Shown here: piece after piece, positions 26,531 through 39,230 of the stretch
Layout of the letters: each line of letters opens with the position of its first letter
Position numbering within the stretch: the stretch's first letter is position 1
From: Macrobrachium rosenbergii
Taxonomy: Eukaryota > Arthropoda > Malacostraca > Decapoda > Palaemonidae
Assembly: GCF_040412425.1 (NCBI RefSeq)
Contig: NC_089762.1
Span: 21,661,147 to 21,725,146, forward strand
Reading direction: 5' to 3'
DNA: 64,000 nt
Position numbers and translations under genes: made by a program
Notes under the pieces: model-generated
Seen by the model: the letters and a program-made list of their open reading frames with translations, nothing else
What the model was told of the DNA's origin: nothing
Databases searched by the model: none

Positions 26531-27289
26531 AGGGGAGGAGGGAGGGCTCTGATCATGTAAATTCTTGGTAAGTATATATAAAACTTTATTTTATTACAAA
26601 AATATCATTTTTGTATACATGTAACTTACCAAGTAATTACATAGCTAATTCCCACATTGACAGGAGGTGGGATACATTGACATATTCTACTACTAAACAT
26701 TAAGTCATGTAATGAATCTGAAATAGAAAAAGTTCCTAGCATTAGTTAAGAGAGCCTGCAGAAGAAAATTGCCTCTGGCTGGTGCTCACCTTAACCTGTA
26801 GTGGCATGGCGGTAAAGCTGTGGAGTGCCTCTACCTAAGTGGGAGCCTTGCATCAAAGGAGTAGTCTGATGGCTAGCAAAGCATAACTGGAAGTTTTGCA
26901 GCGAAGGAGCTAACCAAAGGCTACCAAAACTTTAAAAAGTACCCTTGCCCTGGGCGCAGTACCACAATAAAAAACAACCAGATAGCACTGTCACTTGCAC
27001 TGAAATAAAGACCATGACCCATTCAATGAGACTGGTGGGTGCTCCAGGTACATTGTAACCCCGGCTCTCACAAAACTCAGCACCTTACTGCAAGGTGAGG
27101 AGATAGTACGAGAAAATTCTATGCTTCCCTCTGTGATCACAAGCCAGTTACTAATAATTGAAGGTACTGCAAAAAATTTTAACAATGTTTAAACTTTTCT
27201 GTAGAGGTGGGAAGCAAAAATTGATTACACTTCCAGTAGGTTGATTGTAGGATGGATGTTAGGTGCATATATGCATGAAGGCTAATGAG

Positions 27290-27478
27290 GTTCTGCTTCA
27301 TGTATGGACTTGGTCTATGAGACTATTCTTAGTTTCAAGAGAGCAATGGGCCTACTTTTAAGTGAAAGCTAAAGACATCAGAACAATCTGATGTCTTTAG
27401 CTTTCACTTAAAAGTAGGCCCATTGCTCTCCTGAAACTTAGAATGGTCTCATAGACCAAGTCCATACATGAAACAGAA
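27290..27478. repeat. Long foldback (92-bp arms, 4-bp loop)
   Basis: The arms 27290-27382 and 27387-27478 are reverse complements with only a handful of mismatches and the loop ACAA. The innermost ~50 bp pair perfectly (ggcccattgc...tctgatgtc). It lies in the 3' part of DIRS C. Confidence 0.95.
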
Positions 27479-28069
27479 CAATGTATTCTGAGACAGGATG
27501 AATAAGGGTCCTTGTTAGAACACTAAAGGTTATGAATGGCCCCCTGTACTTCCAATCCTGCTCAGGTAATACCTGAAAACTCCAACAGAATAGAGCTTCC
27601 TACTTTTCCCCAGCGCCAAGGATGTGGGGAGATTTGGCACCAGACGATTGGAAACTGGCAGCCAGATATCTAATCGGTCAGGAGCTGGCGGGCACAGGAG
27701 CTTGGGGCAGAGCTGGAAGCCAGGTGAAGTAAAAGCTTGGGCTGGTGGGTGCTTCTGGGCGCCAGGAGCACTGTCCCTGGCTGTCAAGACCGTCGTCTCT
27801 TCCATTAAGTTCTTGAGAGAGATAGAATGGTTCCAGATCATGGAAGGGTCCTTGTTCTTGGTTAAAAAAACCCAGGGTAAATGAGCAAACCGTGTTACTG
27901 AGTCAAACTTAGCTCGATACCCCTAAAAAGGAGGAACATGAAAGATTCTGTATCATCTCCGATAAAAAGGCAGTGCTGCCACTGAGTCATAAGTGTCTTA
28001 GAAGAAAAAACTTAAGAGTCTGAGACACCCAATTCGGAACATTATTCACTTTGATTTGTAGACTGAGCT

Positions 28070-28870
28070 AGAAGATGATGTCTGCATCTTTCAAATGTCT
28101 CTTATAGCACCTTTGAAAAACCCCTCCTCCCTGAAAAGCACCCAAACAGCGCAAAGCCTGCCCGTGTAAAAGTGTAGCACCCTTGGTGGTGTCTCTTGAA
28201 GTGAGGTTGTTCGAGAAGAAATGAATAGTGGAAAGATTCTTGGAAAGTCCACCAATCAACCATAGCAATTCGGGAACCATAAACTATGGTTCAGAACGGG
28301 CTACAAGGAATGTCATAATGTTCTGACGAGCCTGAGAAAGTTCAGCCCTTCCTTGACCATGTCGAATGGCGGAAGAGCTTAGAGGTCCAGGTTAGAACGA
28401 TCTTGCAGTTTGGTGTCTGTTGCCCATACTAGATGATCCCTTTAAGGTGGCACACAGCCAAGGTCAGCCTGCCCCATAGAAGCACATGACCCAACACTTC
28501 AGGGGATTCAAGGTCCACTTGGGGGTAAGAGTGAGTTTCTGATGGCTCAGTTCATCTGCCAGAAATTCCAGTTGGACTAGAAAAAACTTGATTGATCGTC
28601 TGCAGAAAAGCCCCCTTGTCACTTGGTGGAGAGTGCTAATGTAAAGAAGTAAGGACTGTGGTCTTGTCTAAAGGAATACCACAGCCTAGGAGTGAGCGAG
28701 GGTTGAGAAGAACTGAAGCCTTAAGCGAATGGCTTTCAGCTCTCTGGCATGTATGTGAAGGTTCGTTCCCCTGGGGACACGTCCCGGAAATTTCCAGGTT
28801 CCCCTAGCAGGCTCCCTCTACTAGAACAAGGTGTGAGAAGCAGTCTAAGACTAGTCTCATGATGATGGAC
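28070..28870 (-). pseudogene. DIRS C RNase H and start of tyrosine recombinase, remnant
   Basis: Reading the minus strand across frames gives, in order, NLHIHARELKAIRLRLQFF (like the HINxLELxAVxxALxFF block of DIRS RNase H, near 28.77 kb), DKTTVLTSLH (the DNTTAL-type catalytic region), and NLDL.ALPPFDMVKEGLNFLRLVRT (near 28.35 kb). WFPNCYGWLVDFPRIFPLF follows (near 28.24 kb), a close match to the WFPxLLxLLVDxPRxLP signature. Next comes VLHFYTGRLCAVWVLFREE, matching the LHLHAWRLSG start of the recombinase. Frameshifts and stops make it non-functional. Confidence 0.8.
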
Positions 28871-29163
28871 TTCTTTTGAATCTAAATTCAGACAGATACT
28901 ACTGTAGGTCCGACTGAAAACTGGGTCTTTGGGAAAAGACAGCGAGACCAGTTATGATTCCTTGTCCCTATTGGTCTTGTGGGACAGGCTGAAGTTCACT
29001 GTCAGAAAAGAAGACAAAAGTAAGCAGAGCAAGGACTTGAGAGAAGTCTTATGGCAAAGATGTCAAAGCCTAAATTTCTGCACTGGAAGACCCTGTCTTG
29101 TAGGATGGGTCTGGGATATCTTTCGGAGTCTGTATGTGGACATGAAATAAAGTATCCCACATA

Positions 29164-29445
29164 CAGGCAGTCCCCGGTTATCAGCGGGGTTCCGTTCCTG
29201 ACGACGTGACGACAACCGAAAATCGCTGCTAACCGAAAATTGGCGACAATAGCACTGATCCCCGGTTAGTGGCGCCGATAACCGGTTAGCGGCGCCGATA
29301 ACTGGTGATCAGCGCTGCCGATAAGAGGTGATCAGCACCGATAACCGGTTATCAGCATCGAAAATCTGGTTATCGTCGTCGCTAGACAAGCGCCGTAAAA
29401 CCGGATCGCCAGTAACTGAGGCTGCCGATAACCAGGGACTGCCTG
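29164..29445. mobile_element. 282-bp MITE with TA duplication
   Basis: Starts CAGGCAGTCCCCGGTTAT and ends ATAACCAGGGACTGCCTG, with TA on both sides (29162-29163, 29446-29447). The interior contains repeated 'gcgccgataaccgg'-like blocks and is unusually GC-rich. It is inserted in the coding part of DIRS C. A relative lies at 47653-47911. Confidence 0.9.
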
Positions 29446-32150
29446 TATCAGGAACTCCACCCAACTGCACTGGAGAATGGATGACAGGACTGTCCGGTTG
29501 GTCTCTGCAAGTGAACACACTTGTAGAACCTCATGCAGACTTCAGACAACTAAACGGACTAGTTGCCGACCCTGCTGATACTTGACAGCCACAGACACAT
29601 AGCCATCAGGGCGGGATCAAGTTCTTAACGTGATAACGCTTTGCATGAACTCGATGACACCTCGTCCAGACTGACAACATGTGTGGAACTGTACTTAGCT
29701 AAAAACTAATATCTGACATGCTTATAGGAACTTGGAGAGTCCACAAGACATATAAAAGCCTGGCCACGGGATAACATTGGTGCAGTCAAACACACTGCTC
29801 TAAAAGAAAAAATCCGTGAAAAAGAATTAGGCATTCAGCAGTGGGAGCCTAGTATGGTTAGATAGTGCCGAGTGCTCTGGAACAGGTGTTGGGGGCTTGG
29901 GAATCGGCGCCAGGCACCAGAAAGCTGGTACCAGGAGCTTTGAAGCTGATTCACGCACTCAGGAACAGGCGCTGCTGGTGAGAGAATTCATGGTGCTTCT
30001 CTTCTGCTTGGCGCCCAAGAAAAGTTTTTCAACAAAAAGAGGGAAGATATCATCATTCCAAAGGAAAAATGGATTGAGGATTAGACATACAGTATACCGT
30101 CTGAAAGTCGCTGTGATTCTCTTGGTAGACGGCTGAAGGAGAAGAGAAGAGAGTTGATAGCGACTGTGTTTCTCCCAGTTGAAAAAAAAAGAGCCCCAAA
30201 GCTCCCTTCTTGCGATCCCAACGAAGGAGTGGAAAACTCAAAAAACTAATTCAACCGTCATTATCTGCATAGGACAGGACTAAGAGACCAGCTGAAGCAA
30301 TGTCTCTTGGTAACACTTGAGAGTCTCCTATCTTCTTAGCCCCTGCTCCTGAAGTCAGTTAAGAAACACCTTTACTTCAAAAACTTGACAAGAACTTCAG
30401 CCAGGAGGACTAAGACCGTCTAATCACAGAGAGAGGAAAAGACAGAAACACTTGTCTTGCTCCCTTAAAACCAAAGTCAGACTCCTACTCCCTGCAGAGG
30501 TGATAGCTTTCTTCAACATGCTCATAAACTCGTACACAAAAGTCCCTGTCCGGAAAGGACAGTGCTCTGAGACACTAACTGACATCACACAGGGAGCAAC
30601 TTGGCTTGTCTGGAACTTCCAGGTGAAGGTGGAACAGACACCCAGTGATCAGAGACTAGTGTCGGCCACATAAAGACCAGAGCTAAGCGTTCAATTGGAA
30701 ACTGCGCTCACAAAAGACCAACAGTATGTTCTTAGAAGAGACAGGTGCCGAGCTAAAGAGAGACTGGTGCCAGACACTAGCAGACTGGCACCAGACACAT
30801 GAGAGCTGGTGCTGGGAGCTCTATATGTGATATTGGGTGCTTGGGCACTATCAGGTGCTATCTGGTGCTATCGGGCGTTAGTGGGCACTACTGGACTATG
30901 ACAAAGATGAACACTCAGACACTTCTGGTTCGTTTGATGCCAAATACCAGTGTTCCACAACTTGAAGTTCAGGGGACAAAAGCTCAAGACTGTCCCAGAA
31001 GATATAGGAAGACTGTGGACTACACTCCCGCTCCCTGAGATGTTTACAGGAGAGAGGAGAAGTGCAAAATCATCTGACAGTGCCTCTTCAACGGATGAGA
31101 TTCACCACTGGCGTACCACTAGGGACAACAAGTGCACATAACTGTGGAAGCCTTTCCAATGGCTGTCCGTCAATACCTGCAGACAACAGGCTCAACTGAG
31201 GGGCAGCTACCCGGGGCAAAACCCCTTCGGACTCCCAAGGACCGACAGTATGCCTCCTCCCAGGTTTAGGGGAGTCTGACAGGAACTGAGTTTAGGAGAT
31301 CTGAAGGAGTCGGATAGCTGCCCTCTTCATTACACATCCAGTAAGAGCCTTTCCAAAGGCTGTCTGCCTACACCTGGGAATCTGCAACAGAAAAGTGTAG
31401 ATGTTGTTCAATTAATCCTTTACCAACAATAGTTGAAGTACACAGAGCACCATTAAACAGGCATATCTCAATTACTATCAAATGTTATTTGTGACTTGCA
31501 GATATGCACTTCATTACTGCAGATATCGGTCTGAAGGAGAACACAATATTTATGTTTATAACGCTACTTGGAATACTTGGAAGAGGAAAATTAACCTTTA
31601 CCGACCATAGTAGAAGTACAAAGAGTACCATCATACAGACATATCTCAATTCTTATCACACATAATCTGGGACTTGCAGATATACATTTCATTACCAAAA
31701 ATATCAGTCGGGTAACGAACACAATATTAATGTTTATTACGCTACTTGGAAAAGGAAAGTTAACCTTTACTGACAATAGTACCCAGAGTATCATTACTGT
31801 ATACAGACATATCTCAATTCCTATCAAACATTATTTGAGACTTGTCGATATGCATTTCATTACTGAAAATATTGGTTTGGTAGTGAATGCAATATTTACG
31901 TTTATTATGTCAATCAGTAAAGATAGTGGTGAACGCAATGTTTACGTTTAATTGGTAAATTACGCTACTGGTAGTTGCTCAAATTGACTGCAAATTTGCT
32001 ACTGTAGCAAACAATGATAAACTTGAATCAGATCTTAAAACAAAACAGTAATATACTGATCCTGAAAGCTGTATGCTTGAAGGCTACCTGAGATCAGCGA
32101 TAATACATCACTGAAATCCGGTCTCCGAACGGCAAGTTTAAGAACAAAGC
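29446..32150 (-). pseudogene. DIRS C 5' coding and leader region, heavily decayed
   Basis: Expected to hold gag-like and RT parts by position. Only compositional support is visible: minus-strand Pro/Ala/Ser-rich fragments near 30750-30900 and 29890-29990. A short 'ctaccagtag'-rich stretch and a repeated ~135-bp block at 31430-31890 (ttaacctttaccgacc-tag, cagacatatctcaatt) are non-coding. Confidence 0.35.
31430..31900. repeat. ~150-bp tandem repeat in the DIRS C leader (three units)
   Basis: The order 'accaacaatagttgaagtac / agagtaccat / cagacatatctcaatt / gacttgcagatat / catttcattac' recurs starting near 31430, 31600 and 31765 with moderate divergence. Confidence 0.75.
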
Positions 32151-32169
32151 TGCCATCGACACACTGTGT

Positions 32170-32340
32170 TTACTTGAGCACCAGCAGAAACAGAATGAGG
32201 TTGTTAGTTAAGTAGTTCCTGGTATTCCCGTTAGTGGGTGGGACCAGTCGCCTGCACTAAACTTTGAAGCCTTACCCGTGAATTTTGAATTTAAGCTGCC
32301 GTGCAAGAGGAAACTATAGCTATGTAATTACTTGTAAGTT
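32170..32340 (-). repeat. DIRS C inverted terminal repeat (right)
   Basis: Inverted partner of 26374-26530. The outer side (atgtaattacttgtaagtta) is copied in the ICR at about 26620-26650. Confidence 0.8.
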
Positions 32341-32655
32341 ACTTATATAAAAATACAGGTTTGCAGTGGTTGATAAAAATAATGTCACAATTATCTACAG
32401 TACAGTATTTTTACAAACAAAATGCATAAAAATACCTATCAATATTTGAAATGAAATTGTTTGCATAATTCATCGTCTTGTAATGTTTCATACATTCATG
32501 CCAATCTGTCTTTGCTCACCTACATTTGTCATCATCATTTCCATCATACGTCATCTTAATTTTTCTGATGGAACTTGAATGAAATTTGCAACAGAAATGG
32601 GTAACTGTTTTATGTTATAGGGAAAAACACAAGAAAGGCCAGTAAGCAAGTGCTA

Positions 32656-32850
32656 TACAGTGGCCCCCGTTTTTACGCATTTCACATTTCCGCATTTCAT
32701 TTTGTTGCGGATTATTGTGGAACACATCATTCACTTGTCCGCAGGGGAAATTTCACTAATTTGCAGATTTTTCTTCGGTTTATATCTCTAAAATTATCAC
32801 CAATTCACTTTTTTTTTGTAGAGCAACACTGTGTACAGTATTCACTAATT
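32656..32850. mobile_element. Tigger/pogo-type MITE fragment
   Basis: Begins 'tacagtggcccccgttttta' and continues with the family's subterminal plan (tcatttgttgcggattat, aacacatcattcacttgtcc, attcactaattaatgtattt). No right end was found. Confidence 0.55.
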
Positions 32851-32880
32851 AATGTATTTTTCATTAAAATATATGTATAA

Positions 32881-33855
32881 TAGCTGAGCACAGCATATTA
32901 CTTTTGGGCTAGGTTCTGAGTGAGCTGATGATTGTTAACCTAAGCTTATTTACATGTAACTATAGTATGTATGCTGAATTTAATAAACTGTTCTGTTAGG
33001 TAAAGGCAAATAATTGTGAAATTTCTAGTTTTGCATACTGTGGAAATAAAAATATAGGTTAGCCGTGACTGAAGATATAGATACTGTAGTAGCTTAGCCT
33101 CAGCTAGGTCACAAAACTTCCTTAATCTTCAGTATAATGTATTAATGTTTTTTATATATCAATTAAATGACTTTATACATATTAAACTAATCTGTGAGAT
33201 AGTCTGAGATTACAGCAATCTTAAATGTTTAAACATCAGTTGTGCCAAATGTATATTTGTCAGTGTTTTGAGGAATATTTTGTAATGGTGACTGCTAACA
33301 TTTTTTATGGTTTGCCAGTGAATCAGTCCTATTATTGTCAAACTAACAGGCTGCTACTTTACAAACAAACATGTATTACTTTTGTGTGGTGATAGAGCTA
33401 CTTGGTGAAACTAGCTTGGGTAAGCTGCCCTACTGTGAAATGTTTTACTTGCTTATAAGTCACATATTGTTTTTCATCATTACAAACTTTCTTCATACAA
33501 TATCAATGTAAACTCCTTATTTCTCTGGATTCTATATGCTCTGTTAATTGCTGTACCTTTTCATATGCTACTAATAGGCTAGGATTTTGGAGTAGCATAG
33601 CCTTAGGCTAGGATACTCCCTATTCCCATAAGTGCATTTTGAACATACCAGCAACCTCTCGGACCTATTAGTTGGTGTTAAACATGGGTTAATTTATACA
33701 AAAACTAAATAAGTCCCTATAACTTTTAAAACATAGTGGCATCTCCCTTTAAGAAGAACTGAAGCATCTGGGATGACTTTACCGCATACAAAAGGGTTAA
33801 TTACAAGTTAAGGGTTTGTGGAGAAACAGATTTGAATATTTCTTACCCAAATTAC
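32881..33855. other. Intronic sequence, nothing recognised
   Basis: AT-rich. No ORF or repeat was recognised up to the ZAD exon donor. Confidence 0.5.
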
Positions 33856-34007
33856 CTGTAAGCAGTACGTAGACCGAAAATTATATTTTGAAGCTGCTTG
33901 TGTAATTCATCCATCTGGTTGACAGAAATCATGCAACTTTTGCAGAGAGCATATGTAGGATTGCTTTGAGTAGTTTGAGATGCATCACAAGTTATAACTC
34001 CCAAAAC
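33856..34007 (-). CDS. ZAD zinc-finger gene, exon with second half of the ZAD domain
   Basis: This 152-bp exon has an acceptor gtaaggtttcag before 34007 and a donor TACAG|GTAATT after 33856. It reads without stops in phase 0 as VLGVITCDASQTTQSN, PTYALCKSCMISVNQMDEL, then HKQLQNIIFGLRTAY, and ends in phase 2. The ALCKSCM pair plus the following amphipathic helix (L..I.NII..L..AY) fits the C-terminal half of a ZAD (zf-AD) domain, where the second CxxC is followed by a long helix. It joins in phase with the exon at 40872-41019, which supplies the first CxxC. ZAD domains mediate dimerisation of arthropod zinc-finger proteins. It is too short to be found as a plain ORF. Confidence 0.85.
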
Positions 34008-36060
34008 CTGAAACCTTACAATGTTTAATTACATGACAATGGTGATTATATGATGAGAAATGTAAAACATGAAATTAACAGCAGTTAGCAAATATACCTT
34101 AGTAGCAGCTGAATTTACTCTGCTATGTCATTACAATAGATTTTGTTAAAATTAATGACTATGAGCAGTCATAAATACTTGAAAAGAGCTTTAATGATAT
34201 CATAATTATTTCTATTTCCTTTAAGACATCTTAAACTTTCAGTGCTCTGATGGAAAAATGCCATCAAAAGAACCCCAGACATATCATGCCACAGTAGAGA
34301 AAAAATAGAAAATAGGTGACTGAAGCATAGTGGCATATGTGTAACACATTCTTTCAATCCTTGGTTATAAAATATATGCCTTTCTGTGTAGTTTTATCTA
34401 GCTGCAAGTAACCTGTAAGGCTGTGAGGGTATTTTGGTTAACAGGTTTTTACCGAAAAATATGATTTTTTTTTATGTATCTTTGGGTACTAAAACCCACC
34501 ATTTTATGGCTGCCTTCTGGTGCATCAGCTCCTTTTCCCGACATGCTCAAAAGAAGAAGAATCCTGCTTGCTGTATGCACAACTCCCAAGTTCCTCTATC
34601 AAAGAAAATAGTAATATCAAGTGTTTGTCAGTCTGAAGAGACTTGACAAACTTTGCTCCAATCAACTTGACTAGTTATCACTTTTTCTTAACTGACTTTT
34701 GCAGTTTTAGTTCATATTATCCTTTATTTTTTATCTTGACGATGGTTCTACTGTACTAATTATTGTTTGGATTTCTTGCCTTTAATAAGTGTATTAAGTG
34801 TTGCTGGAGGAGGTTCAAAACAGTGACAACAACTAGGGATCAAGCTGAGAAACAGGACTATATAAATGCAGATGTCAAAATGATCCATTCCATGTGCTTA
34901 ATCTTCAAAGGACTAAGGAGATCATTCCTAAAATATATAATTTCCTTAATTTTTGATGTTCTCAAGATGAATATGGGCAGAAAATAAGAATGGCACCCCT
35001 ATTAGTAGAGGCTGCTACTAAATCAAGTACCAGTGGTTTGTACTGAAAGCACTGGAGGGCAGAGCTCTTCTGAAGGTAGATATTTTGAGAGAACATAAAA
35101 TATGAAAACTGACAAATAAATAAAGCTGATTTTTCTAGGGGAATAAACTGCCTCTGAGTGTATTATTGGTAGTTTTGCACTATTTTTATTGCAATGTTTA
35201 CACCTTTTATCTTTCTCAAGCCCAGATAAATGGGGAGGGCTGGAGTTGGGAAGGGCACCCATCCATAAAAATTGTACCAAAATTACGTATTAAATGAGCT
35301 GTTATGATAGAAACACCTGGAAGAGGCTTATTAAAATCAGTGACCCCAACTAGGAATTAAAGCTGAGATGAAGACTACCGCTTATGTGACTTGTCTTTCT
35401 GTTAATAATGCTGCTCTTGTAAGTCTCCTTTTTATTTTGAACTGACTTTCTGTTCACCTGTTATTCATTACAGTAGTTAGGAATTAGTCCTTTTTATACC
35501 AATTTCAGATTGGACTTTGAACCAAAATGATCTTGGATAGCTCAGCTCATTAATGTCTTGTTTAAAAAAGTTCAATAACCTATGTCACATGTAATGTATT
35601 CTTCATTTTGTTATACACATTTAACTTACTGCAAACTACACGATTATTTTACATATTCATACCGTGTTTACAATTTTCCTTGCTTAGATCAATTCATTGT
35701 TAGTTACAGTCCACATTCTCAGCTTCCTACTGTGAATAGTACTACAAAATGGCCTGTTTAGTTCAAGATAATTTGTGGTGTATATAATTATAATACCCCA
35801 GTATTTGCAGTCTAGTTAGTGATTTGAGTACTCTTAAAGTGATCAGTCATATTTTTCATAAACTAATTTTTCACATAATGTTCTACATGGTTTAGCATAG
35901 ATGCATCATGTTTAGCACACAGAGAGATCCTCATTTGTTATAAGTTCCAATATGGGTCAAGTTCGGGGCCATGTGTCTAGGGAAGATGTAAGGACTGGTC
36001 ACAGTACCAATGGCAACTATCTAATGGTAGAAAGGACCATAGCCACCCAAAGTGACTATT
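34008..36060. other. Intronic sequence, no gene recognised
   Basis: Two short related blocks near 34800-34860 and 35310-35370 (gaggaggttcaaaacagtga, caactagg-atcaagctgaga) look like remains of an old repeat. The remainder is unassigned. Confidence 0.4.
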
Positions 36061-37365
36061 ATGCTTTAGATAAATCTTTAACTTCTTGTTTCAGCATCAT
36101 CTACTTCTACTTCTACCCCCTTTTGTGAGAAGGGATCATTCTCACATTCCTGCTCAAGGTACTATATCACCTTCTTCAGAAGGCCTACACATGCTAAAAC
36201 ACACTGAACAACACTCATCTGCTCCTCATTTGGCATTAGAGATCAGTTCTTCTCAAACAGCTATTATTTCCTGCAAGAAAGCTCTTTATTTTGGAGATTG
36301 TTTTCTTGGTGCCAAACATTAGAACTCAAGGCAGCACTCCTAGGTCTTGTAGCAATACTGCCTCTTCAGTTCTCTTGTCTAGCAAGAATGCTACCAACTA
36401 CTGTATGCACTTATTATAGGCAGCAATAGTAGGTTGCATTTGCCCTCAATCATTGAAGAAGTTGTAAAGAAAATTTGCAAGCATTACCATTCTGCTCAAC
36501 CCATTACAGGTAGTGCTTTAGGAATTTGCAAGAGTTACCATACTGCTAAACCCATAGTGCTTCAGGAATTTACAAGAATTACCATACTGTCGGTTCCCTT
36601 AATACTTCTTGCTCCTCAGTATCTAATAAATATAAGTTCTTACAAGAATAACTTACCAGCAGATTTATAAGATTTTCCTCTTAGACTGCCTACAATTCTC
36701 AGACATCAGATAAATGCAGTCTACTCATATCTACATATTTAGAAGACCAATGAGTTTTATAGCTTTGCTTTTGACTGTTTTCAGTTTCATACCATGCACA
36801 AATGAGATTCTTTGAGTTTCTTGCCACTATACAATGAGATTCTAGCACCTGTACCACTGGAAAAGTTGTGACCTTGGAATGTGAGTGCTTACTGTTTGAA
36901 CATGCTAAGTCATAGAAAGCAGGCACTATCAGGGCTCCCTGTTTTGCCTGTTGAGAACTGTGGACATTGACATGCTTGCAGCATACTGCCCAAGATGGGT
37001 GCGTTACCCTTACTTTCACCACTGTTTGGTAATGGGAGTGGATCTGTGGGTCATTTAAACCTGGAAACAAGGTTATTACTTGCCTTATCTGGAGACAAGC
37101 ATCTCATTGATGCAAGAGCCTACCTGAATTATGTCATATAATAGTTTTCTATCCTCCACAGAGAAGTAAGATCAATGACAATGAGGGGAAGCTATATAGT
37201 AGGCGCCTACGAGGCTTTTGCAGTGGTTGTCCCAAGGGCAAAGGAAGAAGGCCTGTTATTGACTTCATTCCTCAAAACTGCTACATGCAGATGAGCCGTT
37301 TTGGATGCAGATAGAAACATAAATCCATTGCTCTAACTGGAGGGGAAACTTAGATATCACTGCAA

Positions 37366-38650
37366 TTGAAAGCTGCATACTTCCATGTTTACATTCACAA
37401 ATCTTTGAGGGTATTTCTTCAGTTTGTTAAGCGAGGAAGAGTCTTCCACCTCAAGGTCCTTTGATTTGGTGTGGCCACAGTCCTGAAAGTCTTCACTCAT
37501 GTCATGGCCCCAATTGCTGCCTGGGCTCATAAGAGAGAAGTCAGACTTTTGAGGTAACTTGCCAATGGTTGATCATGGCATCCTCTTCTAGAGTCCTTTA
37601 GAATCAAGCAAGTTAACTCATCAGCATGTGCCAATACTTGGGCATAACTCTAAACTGGTACAAACTGGCTGTAATACCAGCAGAAAAGGCAACTTATCTG
37701 GGAATGGGCATCAATGTTCCAGGCACAAACCAAGATCAAGAGAACATGCAGGGTCCATGCTCTGTTAAAGTTCAAGAAAACCTACTTCCCATTAGCAGAT
37801 TTTTAACAAAGAAAGCTAAGCCACCTGAATTCCTTGCATAACTAAGATTGCTGCATCTGGAACTGAACATACAGTGGTCTTCCACAGATCAGCCGGATGA
37901 CCTTCCCATCTTACACTCTGAGATGGTCCTAGCAGACCTTGCTTTGCTGCTAAACAAATGGAACCTGCAAGTTGAGATTCCTGTCTCCTCCTGCCCCAGA
38001 CTTATGGATGCCTAAAGGGAAGGTTGGGGCACCAATCTAAAGGATCTGGTAATTTCAGACCTATGGTTGCAAGAAATGGTCTGGGATAAATTTTCCAGAA
38101 CTGAGAGCTGCCTGTCTGACAAAGTGGTAGCTGTGATATTGGACTTCCACATAGTGGCTTATCTCAGGAAAGAAAGTAGTATCAAAATCTTGTGTGAAAC
38201 CCCAGTAGCTGGTGGATAATCTGTTGTAGGCAGAGGATCAAAATAAGAACCTGATCCCCATATACCAAGGAAGAGTAATGTGGTAGCCAACACCTTAAAC
38301 AGACGGGACCCAATGCTTCCAACAGAATAGTCCCTGCATCCCTAGACTTGCAACATGCTTTAGAAGTAGTGGGAACTCCTTTATCTGGTCTGTTTCTCAT
38401 CAGCTCCAATCACAAGCTTCCAAACTCATGTTCAGCCCTGCCAGACAAGGAAGTGTGGGCAAGTGATATCTGGGGAAATGATGCTTTCACAATCTGGAGG
38501 CATACATGTTTCTGCTCTTTCTCCTTAGTTAGGCCAGTGTTGGACAAACTGCAACAGTTCAGCAATGTCCTTAGGACCTTCACAGCCACACTCTGGCCTC
38601 AGTAAGCCTGATACCCAGGCCTTATGCCTATGGTGGATCTCACATGAGCC
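37366..38650 (+). pseudogene. DIRS D reverse transcriptase and RNase H remnant
   Basis: The plus strand gives LKAAYFHVYIHKSLRVFLQF, then RGRVFHLKVL*FGVATVLKVFTHVMAPIAAWAH. These match the DIRS RT DAYFHVPIHP and VLPFGLxxAPxxFTxVxxPIAAWxH blocks, although the catalytic aspartate before AYFH is replaced. CQYLGITLNWYKLAVIPAEK and ATYLGM follow (37626-37720), the segment after the YLDDW site. RNase H remnants include VAVILDFHIVAYLRKE (about 38130) and a diverged 'LFxTRSNHKLP' region near 38400. In-frame stops and frameshifts abound. In the intact element this polyprotein part copies the RNA and removes it. Confidence 0.8.
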
Positions 38651-39230
38651 TTTCCATACAAGATGAAGTTCCTCCATCAACCTTACTTGTGGAAATACCA
38701 CCAGAATCTCAGACTCCTCAATCTGCACACATGGAGGCTCTCCAGCAATGTCTTGTGAAGAGAGGCTTTTATGCCAGGCTGCCACCTAGGGTTACATTCT
38801 GGCCTCTTGCAAATATTCTAGAGTAGGGGCATTGACATGGGATCTTCAAGTGAGATCCATCACATGTGCATATCTTTGGAAAGGGAAGCCACACCCAGGA
38901 CTGCAGTTCCCATCCTGGGACATGTTGCTGGTGTTGCAACACCTATCCAGTTACTGCACATGCACAAAGACCTGGAAGATGCTCAGCCTAGGTGGCGAAC
39001 CTGAAGTGTGTCCTGAATAATCCAATAAATTACATGCTCTCTTCAGCAGTTGTCACTTGTGGACTTCAGCAGTTGTCACTTGTGGACTTAAAACACAAAA
39101 GTGTTTCACCCATGACTGGGTCTGAAAGCCTGAGGATATACCACTCCTGTGGGTAAGTGCAGTGGTGGTTCTCCATTGCCTATGATTTCTCCAACTGTGA
39201 CACTGTCTGCTGAAGTTCATTCTCTTCCTT
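38650..39230 (+). pseudogene. DIRS D tyrosine recombinase remnant
   Basis: HMEALQQCLVKRGFYARLPP fits the recombinase N-terminus (HAWRLS...REAF). Downstream, HPGLQFPSWDMLLVLQHLSS (38893-38960) matches the 'LPxWDLxxVLxxLS' block preceding the catalytic arginine region. A LHALFSS fragment near 39030 corresponds to the 'SELHALS' block. Catalytic residues could not be confirmed. Broken. Confidence 0.65.

Larger units (their letters stand above)
26370..32360 (-). mobile_element. DIRS-like retrotransposon C, decayed
   Basis: A ~6-kb element on the minus strand. It is bounded by inverted repeats: 26374-26530 (cctcttgaacggcagctt, ccaggaactacttagcagac) and 32170-32340 (aagctgccgtgcaagagg, aagtagttcctggtattccc). 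An ICR-like segment at about 26610-26656 (gtaacttaccaagtaattac) is complementary to the end at about 32310-32350. Strong RNase H and recombinase-start homology is found at 28.07-28.86 kb. A Pro/Ser/Ala-rich gag-like stretch lies at 30.7-31.1 kb. A MITE (29164-29445) sits inside. Exact ends are uncertain, especially on the left. Confidence 0.78.

Noticed and set aside
36699..37070. 123-codon minus-strand ORF
   Set aside because: It lies antisense within the plus-strand DIRS D region and has no domain.
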